Of a DNA stretch of 6,310 bases, positions 1 to 5,173 are shown piece after piece. The notes below the pieces were generated by a model that saw only the letters and a list, made by a program, of their open reading frames with translations, had not been told where the DNA came from and did not search any database. The stretch's first letter is position 1. Each line of letters begins with the position of its first letter. Made by a program: the position numbers and the translations under genes. This DNA is from Selenomonas sp. Lineage in GTDB: Bacteria; Bacillota; Negativicutes; Selenomonadales; Selenomonadaceae. The DNA lies in the NCBI GenBank assembly GCA_015265235.1, contig JABZYJ010000111.1, positions 1-6,310 on the forward strand, in the 5' to 3' direction.

Positions 1-194
1 CTCTGATAGAGCTCACTGTCGCTCGGCGTCGTGATGATGAGGATGTCCCGTATGCCCGCAAGCATGAGCGTGCTCAACGGATAGTAGATCATCGGCTTGT
101 CGTAGATCGGCATGAGCTGCTTCGATACGACCTTCGTCAGCGGATAAAGTCGCGTCCCTGAGCCGCCTGCCAGGATGATTCCCTTTTTGATCAT
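1..194 (-). CDS. rfbA: Glucose-1-phosphate thymidylyltransferase, N-terminal part (truncated by window edge)
   Basis: The first 64 codons are visible and the rest lies left of the window. The enzyme couples dTTP and glucose-1-phosphate to give dTDP-glucose and pyrophosphate, the first step of dTDP-L-rhamnose synthesis for surface polysaccharide, in the cytoplasm. The sequence shows the nucleotidyltransferase signature near the N-terminus: GGSGTRLYPLT at residues 10-20, then K25 and the PIYDKPMIYYPLS block at residues 29-41, which are hallmarks of the RmlA sugar-nucleotide transferases. The ATG at 192-194 is preceded by a GAGGTG ribosome site (complement of 200-205) at about 5 nt spacing. The upstream membrane-protein gene on the same strand ends in a terminator, so this gene probably starts a separate unit, although no convincing promoter was seen in the 65 bases before it. 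Other nucleotidyltransferases share the signature, but the PIYDKPMIYYPLS block favours RmlA. Confidence 0.93.
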   Translation of the reverse strand, partial: MIKKGIILAGGSGTRLYPLTKVVSKQLMPIYDKPMIYYPLSTLMLAGIRDILIITTPSDSELYQ

Positions 195-199
195 TCCGT

Positions 200-205
200 C
201 ACCTC
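200..205 (-). promoter_or_regulatory. Ribosome binding site of rfbA
   Basis: The minus strand reads GAGGTG here, 5 bases before the ATG at 192-194. It fixes the start of the thymidylyltransferase at MIKKGIIL. Confidence 0.7.
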
Positions 206-258
206 TTCAAAAAGATTCATGATGTTCTAATTCGACAATGCAGACAGATCTCCTTCAT

Positions 259-298
259 AAAAAAGGCACGCAGAAAGCGAATCCTTCTGCATGCCTTT
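259..298 (-). terminator. Rho-independent terminator after the DUF819 gene
   Basis: The arms 262-275 and 285-298 pair over 14 positions with one mismatch (269 against 291) and a 9-base loop. On the minus strand the hairpin runs straight into six T residues (complement of 259-264). It lies 18 bases past the stop codon of the DUF819 gene and ends transcription before rfbA. Confidence 0.88.
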
Positions 299-315
299 GA
301 TCCGTGATATGAGAT

Positions 316-1482
316 TTACCCCGCAAACATTTCCATAATATGCGCGACGAGAATGCCGAACGGTGTGCCGATCACGTAACCCATCAGCGCCATGAGGATG
401 CCGACGGGAACCAGTGAGCCGGAGTAGGTGCCGGCAAGTACAGGCGCGGATGCCGTCCCGCCGATATTGGCGAGTGAAGCCACGCACGCCGTGAACATAT
501 CGAGGTGGAAAAGCCGTGCGAGGAAGAACATGAGGACAAAGTGAACACCGAGGATGATGAACCCCGTCAAAATCCAGTACGGCGCATCGCCCAGTTCCAG
601 CAGGGAGGCGCGCGATGCGAGGAGGGCAATCACGGAGTAGAGGAGTACATTCGAGATCTCCGCCGAGCCCGCCACGCGTCCGAGCGGCGAGACAGCGCCG
701 ATCAGACCGAGCACCGTGATAAAGAGAATCGTCCACGTTGCCTTGTCAAAGAACGGTACGGCTGCATTGAGCGTCTTGCCGACGTTCGCACCGAGTGCCG
801 AGACAACGAGAGCGACGCCGAGCAGGAGGATGATGCTCTGGAATGTGATCTTCCCCGTGTTCAGCTTGGCGTCCTCCTCAAGGCTGCGCGAGACAGCATC
901 GAGCTGCGTCGTATCTGCCTTGTTCCACACGTTGAATCGTGCGGCGAGCGTAATGAGCCAGAGCAGGAACATAACCCAGATGGAGTAGTCGATGGAGTCC
1001 ACCACGAGGGCATAGCCCATATCCGCCTCTGACACGCCAAGCGCCGCCTGCACGGCGACCATATTGCCCGAGCCGCCAAGCCATGAGCCGCAGAGCGCGC
1101 CGAGTGCCATCCACGAGTCGACACCGATCAGCCCCTTCATCACCAGATAGGCGACGACGAAGCCGATCATGATCGTGAGTGACGCGGAGAAGAAGCCAAG
1201 CAACATCCGTGGGCCGAGCTTCAGCACCTTGCGAATGTCGCAGCGCAGCAGCATGGTAAAGACCATCGCGTACGTCAGCGAGTTCTTCAGTGCGCCGTAG
1301 GCGGGCTTTGTCGCCGCCATATCCCATGTACCGAACGTGCAGAGCAGCATGGAAATGAGATAGACAAGGACGACAGCGGGAAGATAGCGGAACAGTGCCC
1401 AGCCGGTTCCCTTCTCAAGCGTTACCAGCCCGCCTGCGAGGAGGATGAGCACAGCAACATAGGTGAATCCATCCGTAATCAT
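316..1482 (-). CDS. DUF819 (YjcL-like) family integral membrane protein, putative transporter
   Basis: A 388-residue, very hydrophobic protein with roughly ten to twelve membrane segments (for example about residues 6-22, 33-50, 92-116, 154-181, 213-231, 246-263, 276-298, 302-324 and 355-380). A charged loop lies at about 184-212. Two small-residue motifs sit in matching places in the two halves: GSWLGGSGNMVAV at 132-144 and ASLANIGGTASAPVLAG at 335-351. This suggests an internal duplication of the kind seen in secondary transporters. The family resembles DUF819 / YjcL of Bacillus, whose substrate is not established as far as I know. The start was set at the ATG at 1480-1482 because GAAGGAGT (complement of 1491-1498) precedes it at good spacing. 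A longer reading from a TTG at 1561-1563 would run through the promoter -10 box and is unlikely. It is transcribed divergently from the dipeptide epimerase, so a role in uptake of a related peptide or amino acid is plausible but inferred. Confidence 0.88.
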   Translation of the reverse strand: MITDGFTYVAVLILLAGGLVTLEKGTGWALFRYLPAVVLVYLISMLLCTFGTWDMAATKPAYGALKNSLTYAMVFTMLLRCDIRKVLKLGPRMLLGFFSASLTIMIGFVVAYLVMKGLIGVDSWMALGALCGSWLGGSGNMVAVQAALGVSEADMGYALVVDSIDYSIWVMFLLWLITLAARFNVWNKADTTQLDAVSRSLEEDAKLNTGKITFQSIILLLGVALVVSALGANVGKTLNAAVPFFDKATWTILFITVLGLIGAVSPLGRVAGSAEISNVLLYSVIALLASRASLLELGDAPYWILTGFIILGVHFVLMFFLARLFHLDMFTACVASLANIGGTASAPVLAGTYSGSLVPVGILMALMGYVIGTPFGILVAHIMEMFAG

Positions 1483-1490
1483 GACAATAC

Positions 1491-1498
1491 ACTCCTTC
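1491..1498 (-). promoter_or_regulatory. Ribosome binding site of the DUF819 gene
   Basis: The minus strand reads GAAGGAGT, ending 8 bases before the ATG at 1480-1482. It decides in favour of the 388-residue start over the in-frame TTG 27 codons upstream. Confidence 0.8.
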
Positions 1499-1505
1499 GA
1501 TGATA

Positions 1506-1527
1506 TATAATTCCTTGAAGAATTATA
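1506..1527. promoter_or_regulatory. Palindromic operator candidate in the divergent promoter region
   Basis: A perfect inverted repeat, TATAATTC-N6-GAATTATA, with 8-base arms at 1506-1513 and 1520-1527. It covers the -35 box of the rightward promoter and the expected start point of the leftward transcript, so one bound dimeric regulator could control both genes. No regulator gene is visible in the window, and AT-rich palindromes can arise by chance, so the operator role is inferred. Confidence 0.5.
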
Positions 1528-1543
1528 GTCTCGATTATATAAT
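1515..1543 (+). promoter_or_regulatory. Sigma-A-like promoter for the dipeptide epimerase operon
   Basis: TTGAAG (1515-1520, four of six consensus bases) and a perfect TATAAT (1538-1543) are separated by 17 bases. Transcription would start near 1550 and leave a leader of about 75 bases before the epimerase ATG at 1627. Confidence 0.65.
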
Positions 1544-1563
1544 AAACCAATAAAGAGATACAA
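1534..1563 (-). promoter_or_regulatory. Sigma-A-like promoter for the DUF819 gene
   Basis: On the minus strand a perfect TATAAT (complement of 1534-1539) lies 18 bases after TTGTAT (complement of 1558-1563), a weak -35 box. The -10 box overlaps the -10 box of the rightward promoter by two bases, so both polymerases cannot bind at once. Transcription would start near 1527, inside the palindrome. Confidence 0.55.
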
Positions 1564-1613
1564 TGGACTTCTTTCCTATAGTTCTCTTATTTATGAAAGA
1601 ATTCTGTATACAA

Positions 1614-1620
1614 AAGGAGG
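1614..1620 (+). promoter_or_regulatory. Ribosome binding site of the dipeptide epimerase
   Basis: AAGGAGG, a near-perfect Shine-Dalgarno sequence, ends 6 bases before the ATG at 1627. It indicates strong translation and fixes the start. Confidence 0.85.
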
Positions 1621-1626
1621 ATTCCC

Positions 1627-2715
1627 ATGAAAATTACGAACGTTGAACTGGGCATGCTTTCTGTTCCCCTGCGTGTTCCGTTCAAAACGGCACGCCGCCG
1701 CGTGGACAGCGTCGAGGATGTCATCGTTCTCATCCGTACCGATACGGGTGCAACGGGCTATGGCGAGGCACCGCCGACGGGCGTCGTAACGGGTGACACG
1801 ACGGGCGGCATCATCGACGCGATCCGCACGCACCTTGCCCCGCTGCTGATCGGACGGGATGTGAACGAGTTCGAGGATCTCATCCGTAATGTGCAGACCG
1901 CGCTCATCCACAACACCTCGGCAAAGGCCGCTGTCGATATGGCGCTCTACGATCTCTACGGTCAGCTCTGGAACATTCCCGTACATAAACTGCTCGGCGG
2001 AGCAAGGGACGGCATCGTGACCGACATCACGATCAGCGTCAATGCGCCCGAGGAGATGGCGCGCGACGCACGCGATGCCATCCGTCGCGGCTACGACACG
2101 CTCAAGATCAAGGTGGGAATTGATCCCTCGCTCGATGTCGCCCGTCTCGTCGCCGTCCGCGACGCGGTCGGCAAAGACGTGCGCATCCGCATTGACGCCA
2201 ATCAGGCATGGCGTCCGCGCGAGGCCGTCCGCATCCTCGCCCAGATGGCAGAGAAGGGGCTCGATATCGAGCTGGTGGAGCAGCCCGTCGCTGCCGCCGA
2301 CATTGACGGACTCGCCTACGTCACGCGCGAGAGCGACGTCCCTGTCCTCGCTGACGAGGCTGTCTTCTCCCCCGCCGATGCGCTGCGCATCATGCAGCTC
2401 CACGCCGCTGACATGGTCAACATCAAGCTGATGAAATGCGGCGGACTCTACCCCGCCCAGCAGATCATCGCTGCCGCAGAGATCTACGGCATGGAGTGTA
2501 TGCTCGGCTGTATGCTCGAGGCAAAGATCTCCGTCAATGCCGCTGTGGCACTCGCCTGCGCCAAAAAAATCGTCACGCGCATCGACCTCGACGGTCCCGT
2601 GCTCTGCCGCGAGGATCCGATTGAGGGCGGTGCACAGTTTAATGAAAAGGACATCACCGCCTCCACCGCACCGGGGCTTGGCATCAAGGGTGTGGCCGGA
2701 CTGAAGATGCTGTAA
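1627..2715 (+). CDS. ykfB: Dipeptide epimerase (L-Ala-D/L-Glu epimerase), enolase superfamily
   Basis: This cytoplasmic enzyme interconverts L-Ala-D-Glu and L-Ala-L-Glu, so that muropeptide-derived dipeptide can be cut by ordinary peptidases. The 362 residues match the usual length of the family (muconate lactonising enzyme subgroup). An N-terminal capping domain (about 1-125) precedes the barrel. The acid/base lysines are K162 in TLKIKVG and K267 in NIKLMK. The Mg ligands are D190 (RIDANQAW), E218 (ELVEQP) and D243 (LADEAVF). The substrate-specificity residues known from Bacillus subtilis YkfB also appear to be kept: R24 in the 20s region, T135, and the DxD pair D320/D322 in RIDLDGP, which binds the dipeptide ammonium group. 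That set separates it from o-succinylbenzoate synthase and muconate cycloisomerase. It is the first gene of a two-gene operon, divergent from the DUF819 gene. Epimerases of this group can prefer other dipeptides, so the exact substrate is less certain than the class. Confidence 0.93.
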   Translation: MKITNVELGMLSVPLRVPFKTARRRVDSVEDVIVLIRTDTGATGYGEAPPTGVVTGDTTGGIIDAIRTHLAPLLIGRDVNEFEDLIRNVQTALIHNTSAKAAVDMALYDLYGQLWNIPVHKLLGGARDGIVTDITISVNAPEEMARDARDAIRRGYDTLKIKVGIDPSLDVARLVAVRDAVGKDVRIRIDANQAWRPREAVRILAQMAEKGLDIELVEQPVAAADIDGLAYVTRESDVPVLADEAVFSPADALRIMQLHAADMVNIKLMKCGGLYPAQQIIAAAEIYGMECMLGCMLEAKISVNAAVALACAKKIVTRIDLDGPVLCREDPIEGGAQFNEKDITASTAPGLGIKGVAGLKML

Positions 2716-2724
2716 GGAGATCGC

Positions 2725-3285
2725 ATGAGTACATCGACCAACTTCGCCGTCGGCGAACCGTTCCCCCTGCCCATCCGCGCCGAAGCGGACGGCGGTATGT
2801 TTCAAGCGGATAAAAACGGCATGATGTTTCTGCTGCAGCTCTCGCGCACGGATGCCATTGCTGTGGAGGCATTTCGCACGGGCGAGATCGAGCTGGCGCT
2901 CACCGAGGTGGACGGCCTACTCTTTTTCCTCTATCGTATCGACGGCATCTTCAAGGACGGCTGGGGCGACGCACCGCTCTCCCTTGCCCTCGTCAAAAAG
3001 GAACTGATGCCGGACGAGGAGAGCCTCGCCGATCCGACCATCCATCTCTATCTCGTCGATACGAAGCTCAAGCTGCTCCTCGCACAGCGGACGGCGCGTG
3101 TGCCCGAAGCGTTCGCGGACATCATCCGACAAAACGTACGCACACAAAAAAATGCACCGCTCTCGATGCTTGCCTTCCAAAAGAAAGTCGCTGCCGTATG
3201 GGCGAAGAAGTCCCCCGCGGACCTTCGTGCCGCGGCATCGGCGTCGCATACGCTGCCAATGACACTTAGCGGCACTGTTCACTAG
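2725..3285 (+). CDS. Hypothetical protein, second gene of the dipeptide epimerase operon
   Basis: I do not recognise this 186-residue protein. Its ATG lies 9 bases after the epimerase stop codon. The ribosome site AAGGAG (2714-2719) overlaps that stop, so the two are co-transcribed and probably translationally coupled. It has no signal peptide and no membrane segment, so it is likely cytoplasmic. The first 125 residues alternate short hydrophobic stretches (GMMFLLQLS at 32-40, GLLFFLYRIDGIF at 64-76, IHLYLVDTKLKLLL at 106-119), which suggests a small mainly-beta fold. The part from about 125 to 170 looks helical and basic, and the last 15 or so residues look disordered. No cysteine is present and no catalytic motif stands out. 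Its position suggests an accessory role with the epimerase, such as a regulator, binding protein or unrecognised enzyme, but nothing in the sequence decides this. That it is a real gene is well supported by the ribosome site, the spacing and the terminator behind it. Confidence 0.85.
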   Translation: MSTSTNFAVGEPFPLPIRAEADGGMFQADKNGMMFLLQLSRTDAIAVEAFRTGEIELALTEVDGLLFFLYRIDGIFKDGWGDAPLSLALVKKELMPDEESLADPTIHLYLVDTKLKLLLAQRTARVPEAFADIIRQNVRTQKNAPLSMLAFQKKVAAVWAKKSPADLRAAASASHTLPMTLSGTVH

Positions 3286-3341
3286 AGAAGCGCTGATAGA
3301 TACTCTTTTCATTCGTTCGTGGGACTGCTCTATCCATAGCT

Positions 3342-3390
3342 AAAAAATCCCCCTTTTGCCGCAGATGATACGGCAAAAGGAGGATTTTTT
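3342..3390. terminator. Bidirectional Rho-independent terminator between convergent operons
   Basis: The arms 3342-3361 and 3371-3390 pair over 20 positions with one mismatch (3351 against 3381) around a 9-base loop. The outer six pairs are A:T, so a T run follows the GC-containing stem on either strand. It ends the epimerase operon from the left and the methionine operon from the right. It lies 56 bases past the plus-strand stop codon and only 4 bases past the minus-strand stop codon. Confidence 0.92.
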
Positions 3391-3394
3391 GTTA

Positions 3395-5161
3395 TCATTT
3401 CAAAAGCTCTGCAACGATGCGGGCGACCAGCGGCGTTCGCGAAAATGGCGTGATGATGTAGTAACCGTCAATATACGGCTCAATGTCATGGGCAATCTCC
3501 AGCGAAAGCCTGACGGCGAGTTCCTCCGCCGCCTCGCGATCGAGCCCGTGATACGCATTGATGATGCGTTCCTCGACGTGAATGCCCGCAATCTCGCTTT
3601 CCATAAACCGTGCGTTGCGCTCGTTGACCACGGGCATCAGTCCGCCCATAATCAGGGCGTCTCCCAGCTCCTCACGCGCCGTGCGCAGGTTCTCCTTCGC
3701 GCGTTCGCTCAGCACGGGCTGGGTAAAGAATCCCGTCATCCCCGCTTCCAGCTTTTTCTTGGCAAGTCCAATCTGCGAGGGAAAATGTTTCGCATTGATG
3801 TTGAGCGCACCGAACACATGAAACGGCAGAACGTCGCCATGCTCACCGAGGCTCTTGATGAATGCGGACAGCTTGCGCGAGTTGAACTGATAGACACTCT
3901 TTACCTCATCGCGTTCCGCCGTTGGAATCGGGTCGCCGGTAATGGCAATCATATTGTGAATGCCCTCTGCGCTGAGCCCGAGAAGAATGGACTTGATCGC
4001 GTTGAGGTTGCGGTCGCGGCAGGTCATGTGCGGAATCGGCTCGATCCCGAGCTCACGATGGACACGCGCCGCAAGCATCGCCGCATCCATACGCGCCCGC
4101 GCGACGGGGTTATCCGCAATCGTAATGGCATCGACCCCCGCCTCGCGCAGCTCACGCGCCCCACGGAGAAATTTCTCCGCGTGACCGGTCTCAGGTGGAT
4201 CGAGCTCTACAGCAATGACTTTCCTGCCATCCCGCAGTGCGGCGAAAAAGGGGCTCTCCGCCTGTATGACAGGCTCCTGCTCAGCGGCTGCCTGCACATC
4301 AGCAGTCACTGTGCCCTGCGTCCCGAGCGCTGTGCAGAGAGCGCGAATATGCGCCGGTGTCGTGCCGCAGCAGCCGCCGAGGATGGAGACACCGTCCTGC
4401 ACGAGTGCCGCCAGTGTCTCAGCAAAATACTCCGGTGCACTCTCATAGAAGGTGCGCCCATCGACGACCATCGGATGCCCCGCGTTCGGCATCAGCGCGA
4501 GCGGCAGCGACACCGACTTGAGATGATGCAGCAATTCCTTCATCTGACGTACGCCATTCACACAGTTAAAGCCGACAGCATCAACCTGTCCGCTCTCTGC
4601 CACGGCGCGGACGAGATCCTCCGCAAAGAAGCCGTCGCGCGTATAGCCCCCCGGAAGTGCCGTAAAGGAAATCTGCACAAAGGCATGGGGGCATGCCGCC
4701 TTGATATAGGCGGCCGTCTCCGTCAGCCCCTCAGCCGAGGAATTCGTCTCAAAGAGGAAATGCGTGGCACCGCAGGAAAGGAATGTATCCGCCAGAAAGC
4801 GATACTCCGCAGCAATATCGCGCGGCGGCAGTCCGATCACCGGACCGATATCAGCAAAGACGTATGCGCCAAATGGCTCTGCCGTGCGTGCAGCGAGTGC
4901 CCAGCCGGCACGGATGATCTGCGCAACGAGTTCGTCATCGCCTTGGTAGACAATGCGGTTTGCAGCAAATGTATTCGTCTTGATCGCCTGCGCACCGGCG
5001 TGCAGGTATTCTGTATGAATCCCTGCAACCACGTCGGGCGATTGGAGGTTAGCGAGTTCCACGCCCTTGCCGCGTGTATTGGTTTTCTGTGCGTAGTACG
5101 TGCCCATACCGCCGTCAAAGACGAGCGGCTCATGCTTTAGATGTTCGCGTATATCCGCCAT
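3395..5161 (-). CDS. Bifunctional homocysteine S-methyltransferase / 5,10-methylenetetrahydrofolate reductase (YitJ-like)
   Basis: A 588-residue cytoplasmic fusion. The N-terminal half (about 1-285) is a zinc-dependent homocysteine S-methyltransferase barrel. It carries DGGMGT at 16-21 and the three zinc cysteines C200 (GFNC) and C264/C265 (GGCCGTTP). The C-terminal half (about 303-588) is a MetF-type flavin reductase that turns 5,10-methylene- into 5-methyl-tetrahydrofolate. It shows E319 in VELDPP, HMTCRDRN at 378-385, ITGD at 407-410 with D410 in the place of the conserved flavin-site aspartate, and FFTQPV at 478-483. Length and domain order match Bacillus YitJ. The start ATG at 5159-5161 follows GGGAGGG (complement of 5167-5173), which abuts the stop codon of the MetH-like gene upstream, so the two are co-transcribed and probably translationally coupled. 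The methyl donor used by the N-terminal domain (the B12 domain of the neighbour, S-methylmethionine or another donor) cannot be told from sequence. Assignment of both domains is firm. Confidence 0.95.
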   Translation of the reverse strand: MADIREHLKHEPLVFDGGMGTYYAQKTNTRGKGVELANLQSPDVVAGIHTEYLHAGAQAIKTNTFAANRIVYQGDDELVAQIIRAGWALAARTAEPFGAYVFADIGPVIGLPPRDIAAEYRFLADTFLSCGATHFLFETNSSAEGLTETAAYIKAACPHAFVQISFTALPGGYTRDGFFAEDLVRAVAESGQVDAVGFNCVNGVRQMKELLHHLKSVSLPLALMPNAGHPMVVDGRTFYESAPEYFAETLAALVQDGVSILGGCCGTTPAHIRALCTALGTQGTVTADVQAAAEQEPVIQAESPFFAALRDGRKVIAVELDPPETGHAEKFLRGARELREAGVDAITIADNPVARARMDAAMLAARVHRELGIEPIPHMTCRDRNLNAIKSILLGLSAEGIHNMIAITGDPIPTAERDEVKSVYQFNSRKLSAFIKSLGEHGDVLPFHVFGALNINAKHFPSQIGLAKKKLEAGMTGFFTQPVLSERAKENLRTAREELGDALIMGGLMPVVNERNARFMESEIAGIHVEERIINAYHGLDREAAEELAVRLSLEIAHDIEPYIDGYYIITPFSRTPLVARIVAELLK

Positions 5162-5166
5162 CCTGT

Positions 5167-5173
5167 CCCTCCC
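5167..5173 (-). promoter_or_regulatory. Ribosome binding site of the YitJ-like fusion gene
   Basis: The minus strand reads GGGAGGG, immediately after the TGA of the MetH-like gene and 5 bases before the ATG at 5159-5161. The arrangement suits translational coupling. Confidence 0.75.

Noticed and set aside
195..258. A possible promoter for rfbA on the minus strand
   Set aside because: A TTGTCG-like box is present, but no convincing -10 hexamer stands at the right distance, so no promoter is claimed.
1483..1563. A 27-codon N-terminal extension of the DUF819 protein from a TTG start
   Set aside because: The extension would be encoded by the -10 box and the palindrome, and a strong ribosome site sits just before the internal ATG at 1480-1482.
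1565..1605. A weak hairpin in the epimerase leader (TTCTTTC at 1569-1575 with GAAAGAA at 1595-1601)
   Set aside because: Seven mainly A:T pairs with a 19-base loop are too weak to claim an attenuator or riboswitch, and no known riboswitch core was seen.
1591..2805. A 404-codon open frame on the minus strand, opposite the dipeptide epimerase
   Set aside because: It is antisense to a gene with a complete enolase-superfamily active site, has no sensible protein character, and crosses the gene boundary into the next coding region.
3356..5140. A 594-codon open frame on the plus strand, opposite the HMT-MetF fusion gene
   Set aside because: It is antisense to a firmly identified gene over its full length, its apparent start lies inside the terminator hairpin, and its product is rich in Arg, His and Cys with no recognisable domain. 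This is the usual shadow in GC-rich DNA with biased third codon positions.
5162..5173. An internal promoter or S-box (SAM) riboswitch for the methionine genes
   Set aside because: Only 12 bases separate the two genes and they hold just a ribosome site. Any such control element would lie upstream of the MetH-like gene, outside the window.
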